From NCBI GenBank assembly GCA_902559935.1, contig CACEJN010000006.1, positions 1 to 43,964 on the forward strand: DNA of 43,964 nucleotides. The letters run 5' to 3'. The notes under the pieces are model-generated. The model did no database searches, was not told where the DNA came from, and saw nothing but the letters and a program-made list of their open reading frames with translations. This document shows positions 16,034 through 22,798 of the stretch, piece after piece (the stretch's first letter is position 1; every line of letters begins with the position of its first letter). A program made the position numbers and the translations under genes. The DNA comes from an uncultured Pelagibacteraceae bacterium (GTDB taxonomy: Bacteria; Pseudomonadota; Alphaproteobacteria; Pelagibacterales; Pelagibacteraceae).

Positions 16034-17289
16034 TGAGAAATTTGATTAATAAAGCTCAAAAGACCTTACTGGGTAACAGAAGAAAAGGGTATACCTTACC
16101 TACAAATAATAAGCTTTACCCAGCTCAATGGAATTGGGACTCTGCGTTTATAGCACTAGGTTATTCTTATTTTAATTTAAACCATGCACTTAAAGAAATT
16201 ACAACATTGCTAGATGGTCAGTGGAAAGATGGCATGGTTCCTCACATATTATTTCATGATACGAATACAAACTATTATCCAAATTATACTGCTTGGAATT
16301 GTGGTAATAAAATTCATTCATCTGGTATTACTCAGCCTCCTATTTTATCAACTATTTTGAAATTGATTTTAGATAAAAACAAAATATCTAATAAACAAAC
16401 TAAAGAAGTTAAAAAAATTGTAAAAAAAATAATTAGATTTCATGAATGGTTTATTAAATTTAGAGATCCGAAGAAAACTGGGTTAGTTTCAATTCTTCAT
16501 CCTTGGGAAAGTGGATATGATAATTCTCCTATTTGGGATGAACCAATGGAAAAAGTAACTATTGAAAAAAATTTAAAATATAAAAGAGCAGATAATAAAC
16601 TTGTTAACCCAGATCATCGACCTCTTAATATAGACTATGATAGATATGTATCTATTAAGAATAATTTAAGAAAAAAAAAATATAATCCTAAAAAAATTTT
16701 TAAATCTTCTTTATTTAATGTTGTGGATGTTGGATTTAATTCTTTATTTTTAAAGGCTAACAAAGATCTTATTCAAATATTAAATAAGTTTAATCTAGAG
16801 AGTTCTAAAATAAGTAATTATGTCAAAATTACTGAAAAAAATATTTTAAAGTTATATGACAAAAAGAAAGAAGCTTTTTTTTCAAAGGATATAAGAAATA
16901 AGAAAAAAATTTATGTACCTTCGATTACAAATTATTTTATCCTTTTTGCAGATTTAAATAACGATTTAATTAATAAGAAATTAATTAAAAGTCTTAAAAA
17001 TCATAATAAAAATGATAAATATTTTTTTTCTTCAATTAAACCAAATCATAAAAGTTTTGAGGAAAAAAGGTATTGGAGGGGTCCGATTTGGGTAAATTGT
17101 AATTGGTTTATTTACAAAGGATTAATGAATAAAGACAATTCTTTTTCAAGAAAAATTAAAAGAAAAACGATACAAATGATTGAGGCAAATGGTTTTCATG
17201 AATATTATACCCGAAAAAGTGCTAAACCTATGGGGGCCAAGAATTTTTCTTGGTCAGCAGCTCTTTATTTAGACTTAGTGTTAAATTAA
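16033..17289 (+). CDS. GH63-type glycoside hydrolase, cytoplasmic
   Basis: 418 residues and no signal peptide. The (alpha/alpha)6 hydrolase motifs of the glucosylglycerate/mannosylglycerate hydrolase branch of GH63 are visible: WNWDSAF (33-39), HPWESGYDNSPIWD (156-169) with the likely acid Asp163, YWRGPIWVNCNW (347-358), and FHEYY with the likely base Glu390 followed by FSWSAAL. It would cleave the imported glycoside inside the cell. Translation is coupled to the permease by TAATG. The gene is extremely A-rich (many lysine codons), suggesting low expression. Alternatives are trehalase-like or other alpha-glycosidase activity. Confidence 0.85.
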   Translation: MRNLINKAQKTLLGNRRKGYTLPTNNKLYPAQWNWDSAFIALGYSYFNLNHALKEITTLLDGQWKDGMVPHILFHDTNTNYYPNYTAWNCGNKIHSSGITQPPILSTILKLILDKNKISNKQTKEVKKIVKKIIRFHEWFIKFRDPKKTGLVSILHPWESGYDNSPIWDEPMEKVTIEKNLKYKRADNKLVNPDHRPLNIDYDRYVSIKNNLRKKKYNPKKIFKSSLFNVVDVGFNSLFLKANKDLIQILNKFNLESSKISNYVKITEKNILKLYDKKKEAFFSKDIRNKKKIYVPSITNYFILFADLNNDLINKKLIKSLKNHNKNDKYFFSSIKPNHKSFEEKRYWRGPIWVNCNWFIYKGLMNKDNSFSRKIKRKTIQMIEANGFHEYYTRKSAKPMGAKNFSWSAALYLDLVLN

Positions 17290-17291
17290 AA

Positions 17292-18578
17292 TTAACCTGT
17301 ATATCCGTATTTTTTCAATCTTACGTCACCAGTTCTTGCATGTGCTTCCATACCCTCGTATCTTGAAAGTCTTGCAGCTGCAGCTCCAACTAATTCTGTA
17401 GATTCTTTTGTCATTCTTTGGAAGCTTAGTGTTTTGATGAATTTTCCTACAAATAAACCACCTGTGTATCTTCCAGCTCCTTTTGTAGGTAAAATATGAT
17501 TTGTTCCTGAACATTTATCTCCATAAGCAACAGTTGTTTCTTCACCAACAAATAAAGAACCATAATTTTTTAATCTGTTGTGGAACCAATCTAAATTCTT
17601 TGTTTGTACCTCTAAGTGTTCAGGTGCATACTCATCACTAATAGTAGCCATCTCTTCATCACTATCACAAAGAACTACTTCTCCGTAATCTCTCCAAGCT
17701 GCCTCAGCATTTGTTCTTGGTAATTCTGGTAATTCAGCAATTAATTCTGGAACTCTTTTCATTACTTTTTCTGCTAGTTCTTTACTTGTAGTGTACAACC
17801 AAGCAGGTGAATTATAGCCATGCTCAGCTTGACCAACTAAATCTACAGCTACAATTTCTGGATCAGCAGTTTCATCAGCGATTATTGCAATTTCAGTTGG
17901 ACCTGCAAATAAATCTATTCCAACTTTACCAAATAAAATTCTTTTTGCTTCAGCAACAAATTGATTACCTGGACCTACTAAAATATCAGCAGGCGCATTT
18001 CCAAATAAACCATTTGTCATAGCTGCAATTGCTTGTACTCCACCTAAGTTCATTATTACATCTGCACCACAAAGATCAGCTGTATAAACAATAGTAGGAT
18101 GAACACCAACACCTGGTTTTGGTGAGCTACATACTAGAATATTTTTAACACCAGCAACTTTTGCAGTTGTTACACTCATCACAGCAGAAGCTATATGTGC
18201 GTATCTACCAGCAGGAACATAACATCCAGCAGTATTTACAGGAATTAATCTTTGACCAGCATACAAACCTTCTGAAAGTTCAACCTCAAAATCTTGTCCA
18301 TAATTTTTTAATTGTGCTTCTGCAAATTTTCTAACTCTTTCATGAGAAAACTGAACATCATCTTTAGTTTTTTGATCTAAATTTTTTTTAATCTCTTCAA
18401 TTTTTTCTTTGGAAACGATTACATCACCCTCAAATTTATCAAATTTTTTTGAAAGTTCTTTACAGCCTTCTTCTTTAGTTTTTTCAATATCTTTTAAAAT
18501 ATTTTCAACTATTTCTCTTGTTTTTGTATCATCTGTTGAAGATGTTTTTGGTGATTTTTTTAAATATTGTATTGCCAT
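17292..18578 (-). CDS. HisD-family dehydrogenase, probably sulfopropanediol 3-dehydrogenase (HpsN-like)
   Basis: 428 residues. Metal/catalytic residues of histidinol dehydrogenase are all in place: Q250, H253, E320-H321, D354, H361, H413. However, the segment GDKCSGTNHILPTKGAGRYTGG...KFIKTLSFQRM (353-388) follows the HpsN-type paralogues, which oxidise 2,3-dihydroxypropane-1-sulfonate to sulfolactate, rather than true HisD (SGPSHVLPT). There are no histidine genes nearby. The upstream co-directional gene is a phosphotransacetylase, and taurine genes follow within 4 kb. I infer sulfonate metabolism. A different diol or amino-alcohol substrate remains possible. Confidence 0.8.
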   Translation of the reverse strand: MAIQYLKKSPKTSSTDDTKTREIVENILKDIEKTKEEGCKELSKKFDKFEGDVIVSKEKIEEIKKNLDQKTKDDVQFSHERVRKFAEAQLKNYGQDFEVELSEGLYAGQRLIPVNTAGCYVPAGRYAHIASAVMSVTTAKVAGVKNILVCSSPKPGVGVHPTIVYTADLCGADVIMNLGGVQAIAAMTNGLFGNAPADILVGPGNQFVAEAKRILFGKVGIDLFAGPTEIAIIADETADPEIVAVDLVGQAEHGYNSPAWLYTTSKELAEKVMKRVPELIAELPELPRTNAEAAWRDYGEVVLCDSDEEMATISDEYAPEHLEVQTKNLDWFHNRLKNYGSLFVGEETTVAYGDKCSGTNHILPTKGAGRYTGGLFVGKFIKTLSFQRMTKESTELVGAAAARLSRYEGMEAHARTGDVRLKKYGYTG

Positions 18579-18653
18579 TATCGTTTCCTTTTTTTTGAGC
18601 CTCTTTAATAAAGTATAAAAGCAATGAATTCAATAAGTTTGCTTAATTTAGAA

Positions 18654-19565
18654 CTAATCTAATGCAACTACTGCCGCTGCAATAGAGGCTAATCGTGCTT
18701 GAGCTTCATCAGATCTACTTGTGATCACAACTGGTACTTTTCCACCGACCACAACTCCTGCGGCACATGCTCCACTAAAATATATCAGCATTTTTACTAA
18801 AGCATTCCCAGTTTCTACACTCGGCACTAACAATACATCCGCCTCACCAGCAACTAAATTTTTAATTCCTTTTATTGCTGCTGATTTTTTTGAAATACTG
18901 TTATCAAATGCTAAAGGACCAAATACATCAGCATTTAAATTTTCTTCTTTTGCTAATTTTGTAATTTCTGCAGCTTCAATAGAACTTGGCACACTTTCCA
19001 AAACTTCTTCAGTAGCAGATAATACGGATACTTTTGGTCTTTCTATTCCTATTCTATTTGAAAAATTAACGACATTCTTAAGAATATGCATTTTTGTTTT
19101 AACATTTGGTAAAACATTTAATGCTCCATCAGTAATAATTAATGGCTTATCATCTTTACCGATAGTCATATGCCAAATATGACTTAATCTTGTTTTTCCC
19201 AACAAATTATATTCACGTTTAAGCACTTCTTTCATAAGTACATCAGTATGAATATGGCCTTTCACTATTATTTTTACCTTGCCTTCACTTGCTAATTTAG
19301 CAGCAATTTTAGCCGTATCATTCTCTACAGGTTCATGAATAAGCTCATATTTAGAGATATCCCACTTAATATCTTCAGCACATTTTTGAATTTCTACTTC
19401 ATGACCAATAAATATAGGCTCAATTAAATTTTCATTAACCGCGTCTTGAACGGATAACATAGGCAAAGGTTTGCCAGCATTTACAACTGCAACTTTAACT
19501 CCTTTTTTTTTATGAGCTAAATCTAATAAGTTGTTTGGACAGACAATTTCTTTGTTTGAAAGCAT
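18654..19565 (-). CDS. Phosphate acetyl/butyryl transferase
   Basis: 303 residues of the Pta/Ptb fold: VKVAVVNAGKPLPMLSVQDAV at the start, IIVKGHIHTDVLMKEVL, and near the end ADVLLVPSVETGNALVKMLIYFSGACAAGVVVGGKVPVVITSRSD, the conserved substrate/CoA block. It is the size of Ptb or short Pta. It converts acetyl phosphate and CoA to acetyl-CoA (or the butyryl equivalent). In sulfonate degraders such an enzyme processes acetyl phosphate from sulfoacetaldehyde acetyltransferase. First gene of the unit with the HisD-family gene (75-nt gap) and divergent from the symporter. Confidence 0.88.
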   Translation of the reverse strand: MLSNKEIVCPNNLLDLAHKKKGVKVAVVNAGKPLPMLSVQDAVNENLIEPIFIGHEVEIQKCAEDIKWDISKYELIHEPVENDTAKIAAKLASEGKVKIIVKGHIHTDVLMKEVLKREYNLLGKTRLSHIWHMTIGKDDKPLIITDGALNVLPNVKTKMHILKNVVNFSNRIGIERPKVSVLSATEEVLESVPSSIEAAEITKLAKEENLNADVFGPLAFDNSISKKSAAIKGIKNLVAGEADVLLVPSVETGNALVKMLIYFSGACAAGVVVGGKVPVVITSRSDEAQARLASIAAAVVALD

Positions 19566-19591
19566 TTTTTTCTACAAATAAGTGAAAAAAC

Positions 19592-19605
19592 TGAACATGT
19601 ATATA
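19592..19605 (-). promoter_or_regulatory. Candidate operator upstream of the phosphotransacetylase gene
   Basis: TGAACATGTATATA (read on +) lies 26 nt upstream of the phosphotransacetylase ATG and matches 12 of 14 positions of the longer element at 19627-19641 and 21497-21511. It may be a binding site for the regulator encoded at 20514-21476. Confidence 0.4.
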
Positions 19606-19626
19606 AAAAAAATTCTTTATATAAAT

Positions 19627-19641
19627 TGAACAAGTTTATAT
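19627..19641 (+). promoter_or_regulatory. Candidate operator upstream of the BASS symporter gene
   Basis: TGAACAAGTTTATAT, 24 nt before the symporter start. The identical 15-mer occurs at 21497-21511 upstream of the regulator gene. A shared exact 15-mer in two control regions 1.9 kb apart suggests a common transcription factor. No perfect dyad is present, so the bound protein may read it as a direct or asymmetric site. Confidence 0.55.
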
Positions 19642-19665
19642 AATTGATCTTGAGCGGGGGAGACT

Positions 19666-20517
19666 TTGGAAATTGTAACTAAAATAGCGCCAATCATATT
19701 GGCCTTGATAATGTTAGGCTTAGGCCTAGGATTAAAGCTAGAAGATTTTGGCAGAGTATTAAAATCACCAAAAGATTTTATTGTTGGTTTTATTTCTCAA
19801 TTAATAATTCTTCCAATTGTAGCATATCTATTAATTTTAATTTTTAAAACACCGCCAGAAATAGCAATAGGGGTTATGATCATAGCTGCAGCTCCAGGTG
19901 GAGTTACGTCTAATATTATGACTAAATTTGCTGATGGAGATGTTGCATTATCAATATCTTTAACAGCTGTTATTAGTTTGTTAAGTATAATTACCGTTCC
20001 TTTAATAATCTTTAATTCCGCAGACATGTTAGGGATAACTGAAGTTTCTCAAAATATTTCAATGACAGGGATAGCATTAAAAATGTTTTTAGTGGTAACG
20101 GTACCTGTAATTTTAGGAATGATTATCAGAAAATTTGCTGAAAATTTTGTAGCTTCTAAAGTTGGAATATTTAACAAACTCAACATCGTGTTATTTGCAA
20201 TTTTCTTTTTTGCAGCGTTTTACGAAGAAAAAGAAAATTTAGTTAGCTTCATAATGCAAGCTGGTTTAATTACTTTGATATTAAATGTATCGATGATGGT
20301 TATTGCATATTACATTGCAAAAGCTTTTGCCTCAGGAGTTAAACAAATGAGATGTATTGCCTTAGAATGTGGATTACAAAATGGTACTTTAGCTATATTC
20401 GTTTCTACACAAATATTTGGCACTGATATATTATATGCAATACCAACAGCTGCTTATGCATTAATCATGTATATAACTGGATTTATATTTATTTTTATTT
20501 TAAGAAAGTCCAATTAA
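19666..20517 (+). CDS. BASS-family (bile acid:sodium symporter-like) transporter
   Basis: 283 residues, eight to ten membrane helices. Features include LGLGLKLEDFGRVLKSPKDFIVGFISQLIILPIVAYLL, the AAAPGGVTSNIMTKFADGDVALSISLTA block with the G-G-x-x-S-N sodium-site motif, and a late CGLQNGTLAIFVS crossover. The start is TTG at 19666, supported by the GGGGGAG site ending 4 nt before it; the next in-frame ATG is 16 codons in. Family members import organic anions (bile acids, pyruvate, pantothenate-like acids). Divergent from phosphotransacetylase/HpsN-like genes, so a sulfonate or carboxylate is the likely cargo. Confidence 0.88.
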   Translation: MEIVTKIAPIILALIMLGLGLGLKLEDFGRVLKSPKDFIVGFISQLIILPIVAYLLILIFKTPPEIAIGVMIIAAAPGGVTSNIMTKFADGDVALSISLTAVISLLSIITVPLIIFNSADMLGITEVSQNISMTGIALKMFLVVTVPVILGMIIRKFAENFVASKVGIFNKLNIVLFAIFFFAAFYEEKENLVSFIMQAGLITLILNVSMMVIAYYIAKAFASGVKQMRCIALECGLQNGTLAIFVSTQIFGTDILYAIPTAAYALIMYITGFIFIFILRKSN

Positions 20518-21476
20518 GTATTGATTATTCTTATTTGATTAAAAACTTTATAAATAAAATGGCTTAAGCTAAGCATATTTTTATTAACCATACCCTTTGT
20601 TGTTACAAAAGCACTATCTTTAGCATTGTATGTAATTAATTTTTTATCATTTATATGAAGAAATTTTTTATCAACTAAATATTTTATTTTTCTAACAACT
20701 GTAGGTCTAGGAATACCAGTTATCTCAGAAATTGACATGGCATTAACCCCTCTTTTATCTGATCCCCGAATCTCTTTTCTATATGAATCTAAATGTTGTT
20801 TTTTTGGAGTAAATTTTGGATTTTTAATTGTATTTATTAGCACAACCATGCCGATTGCAAAAACTTCTAAATCCTTTAATTCTTCTCTCCATCTTTTAAT
20901 AAAAATAAACCAAAATTTATTAAACTGATATAAGCAATAAGAAAAATTTTCTTTTATTGCTAATATTATTTCTTTAACAGAGTAAACTTCGGTTACTAAT
21001 TTTTCTTTTTTTAAAATTTTATTAAATTCATGCAACATATTTGCAACCTCAGTAAGAGTATCGACCGCTTTTGCTGAGTAAAGGGTATCTCGAACAACAA
21101 ATATTTTCTTACCGGTTCTTTTAATTACTCTTTGTTCTTCTAATTCTAAAACTTTTCTTCTAATACTTTCTTTTGGAACTCCTAGATCTTTTGAAATGTC
21201 TGAAATATTAATTTTATTAATTTCGATTGATTTATCCCTATAAAATGTGTCGTAGTTAATTTTTACACCATTTTGTCTGAAATATATAAGGTCTTGATGT
21301 ATCAAATATATAATGAGAACAAACTTATCTATGTCTTTGTAATGATCATAGGCTCTTACAAACCAGTTGCTTGTTAAAGTAAAATAAGCGGGCGCCAGTG
21401 CGGCAAAATTATCTTGAATTACTTTATTGATTGTCTTCTCATCAATATGTTCAGATATACTTGGTATTGTGTTCAT
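20514..21476 (-). CDS. Putative transcriptional regulator with two winged-helix segments
   Basis: 320 residues, no signal or membrane part. Two separate HTH-like stretches are seen: residues about 88-128 (INISDISKDLGVPKESIRRKVLELEEQRVIKRTG) and about 245-282 (MSISEITGIPRPTVVRKIKYLVDKKFLHIND). Both read as recognition helix plus wing. The middle (about 130-235) is helical, perhaps a dimer or ligand part. I do not recognise the family. It faces the symporter (4-nt 3' overlap), and its own upstream region carries the 15-mer also found before the symporter, hinting at autoregulation and control of this cluster. Confidence 0.75.
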   Translation of the reverse strand: MNTIPSISEHIDEKTINKVIQDNFAALAPAYFTLTSNWFVRAYDHYKDIDKFVLIIYLIHQDLIYFRQNGVKINYDTFYRDKSIEINKINISDISKDLGVPKESIRRKVLELEEQRVIKRTGKKIFVVRDTLYSAKAVDTLTEVANMLHEFNKILKKEKLVTEVYSVKEIILAIKENFSYCLYQFNKFWFIFIKRWREELKDLEVFAIGMVVLINTIKNPKFTPKKQHLDSYRKEIRGSDKRGVNAMSISEITGIPRPTVVRKIKYLVDKKFLHINDKKLITYNAKDSAFVTTKGMVNKNMLSLSHFIYKVFNQIRIINT

Positions 21477-21496
21477 ATTTTAAAAAAAACCCAATA

Positions 21497-21511
21497 TGAA
21501 CAAGTTTATAT
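21497..21511 (-). promoter_or_regulatory. Candidate operator upstream of the regulator gene
   Basis: TGAACAAGTTTATAT (on +), 20 nt upstream of the regulator ATG and 80 nt upstream of the micro-protein gene at 21592. Identical to 19627-19641. A TATAAT at 21559-21564 may be the -10 box of the micro-protein gene. Confidence 0.55.
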
Positions 21512-21591
21512 TTAGAGTCAACCCATTATGGACAACCCTAGTATGTAATAAATGATCTTATAATGATTAAAATTAGACTTATAAAATAAAT

Positions 21592-21789
21592 ATGAGTACA
21601 GAAAGCTTACATAGAACATCCGAGATTGTAGAGACCCCCTCTCAATATGTTGAAGCTCCGAAAAGGGTTAACGTGGATGTTCTAAAGCAAAGACTTCTAG
21701 AAGAAAAGAAGAAGGAAAAAGTTAAACGAACAATAATTTTATCATCTGTTATCGTTTCTTTGGGTGCTCTAACGATGTTAACTTATTAA
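21592..21789 (+). CDS. One-TM micro-protein, paralogue of 31701-31910
   Basis: 65 residues. A polar N-terminal half (about 1-40) is followed by a basic helix (QRLLEEKKKEKVKR) and a single C-terminal membrane helix (IILSSVIVSLGALTML). The second copy at 31701-31910 shares the layout N-V-x-x-L-x-x-R...K-x-x-K-K/R-R-x-I-x-x-S...SL-x-x-L. It overlaps the 3' end of the convergent Ldh2-type gene by 12 nt. No family known to me. It may be a membrane-tethered modulator of an adjacent transporter. Confidence 0.65.
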   Translation: MSTESLHRTSEIVETPSQYVEAPKRVNVDVLKQRLLEEKKKEKVKRTIILSSVIVSLGALTMLTY

Positions 21790-22782
21790 ATTTTCTAAAT
21801 CTTTCTTTATTATATCCGGTATAGAAATTTCTTTTTTTGAGTTATTTTTATACCGGACATATTTATTTTGTCCTGGATACATTATTTCCTTAACACCTTT
21901 TATCTTAGGAAGTTTTTTTATTGTTTTAATATTTTCTTTAATTCGTTGGTTGAAATTTTTTTGAAATAAATTTGCTTTAAAAGTAATAAATAAATGTCCA
22001 ATATTTTGTGGACCTGAAAAATCATCAAATGGATCTTTAACTCTTCCTGCGTGATTTCCTCCAGTTAAAACTCCACTTAATATATCTACCATCCAAGCAA
22101 GTCCCGATCCTCTAAAGCCTGCAATTGGTAATTGAACTCCGGCTAATGCTTTTTTTGCATCGATGGTTGGTTTGCCAAATTTATCTAAAGCAACTCCCGT
22201 AGGAATTGATTGATTATTTCTTGCGGCAACTCTAATTTTGCCTCTGTTAATTACTGAAATTGATGTGTCTAAAATAAAAGGGATTTTAGAACCAGTAGGG
22301 GATCCAAAACAAATTGGATTTGTTCCAAATAAAGATTTTAAAGCACCGTGGGGAGCAACTGCAGGTGGAGCATTTGTATAGATCATTGTAATTAAATTTT
22401 TCTTTACCGCTTGTTCTGCGTAGTAACCAGATAAACCATAGTGACCACTGTTTTTAACCGCTACCATTCCTATTCCAGTTTTTTGTGCATGCTTGATTGC
22501 AGTTTTAATTCCTAGATCTGCAGCAACAAAACCAATACTATTTTTTGCATCTATGTGTGAAATAGAAGAAGAAATTTTTTTAATTTTAATTTTTGGTTTT
22601 GGATTAATTACTTTTTTAGAAATTCGATCACAGTACATTTTAAGTCTTGATAAACCATGTCCATATGCACCAACTAGTTCAGCGTTGATTAATGCATTAG
22701 CAGAAATCAAAGCATGATCTTTACTTAGGCCAAATTTTTGGAATATTTTAATGACTTGTTTTTTTAAAACTGGGGTCTTCAT
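21778..22782 (-). CDS. Ldh2/Mdh2-family NAD(P)-dependent 2-hydroxyacid dehydrogenase
   Basis: 334 residues of the malate/L-lactate/sulfolactate dehydrogenase family. Signposts are GAYGHGLSR (H42), KNSGHYGLSGYYAE (H114), GTNPICFGSP, ILDTS (D172) and GSGLAWMVDILSGVLTGG. It follows tauC by 16 nt and is co-directional, so it is probably part of the taurine operon. That context favours (R)-sulfolactate dehydrogenase (ComC/SlcC-like) or another sulfonate-linked 2-hydroxyacid enzyme over central malate metabolism. The family also contains ureidoglycolate dehydrogenase and piperideine-2-carboxylate reductase. Confidence 0.85.
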   Translation of the reverse strand: MKTPVLKKQVIKIFQKFGLSKDHALISANALINAELVGAYGHGLSRLKMYCDRISKKVINPKPKIKIKKISSSISHIDAKNSIGFVAADLGIKTAIKHAQKTGIGMVAVKNSGHYGLSGYYAEQAVKKNLITMIYTNAPPAVAPHGALKSLFGTNPICFGSPTGSKIPFILDTSISVINRGKIRVAARNNQSIPTGVALDKFGKPTIDAKKALAGVQLPIAGFRGSGLAWMVDILSGVLTGGNHAGRVKDPFDDFSGPQNIGHLFITFKANLFQKNFNQRIKENIKTIKKLPKIKGVKEIMYPGQNKYVRYKNNSKKEISIPDIIKKDLENLIS

Positions 22783-22798
22783 TTCATCCCCTTAACAT

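Noticed and set aside
17807-18022. A + strand frame of 71 codons rich in Q, L and F
   Set aside because: It is antisense to the middle of the HisD-family gene, whose catalytic residues lie in this stretch, and its composition is what the complement of that A+T-rich coding DNA would give.
17292-18578. Biosynthetic histidinol dehydrogenase for histidine synthesis
   Set aside because: No his genes are near, and the SGTNHILPT...RYTGG region follows HpsN-type paralogues. Not fully excluded, but less likely.
18721-19182. A + strand frame of 153 codons opposite the phosphotransacetylase gene
   Set aside because: It is an antisense shadow of well-conserved Pta sequence, with no ribosome site and no recognisable motif.
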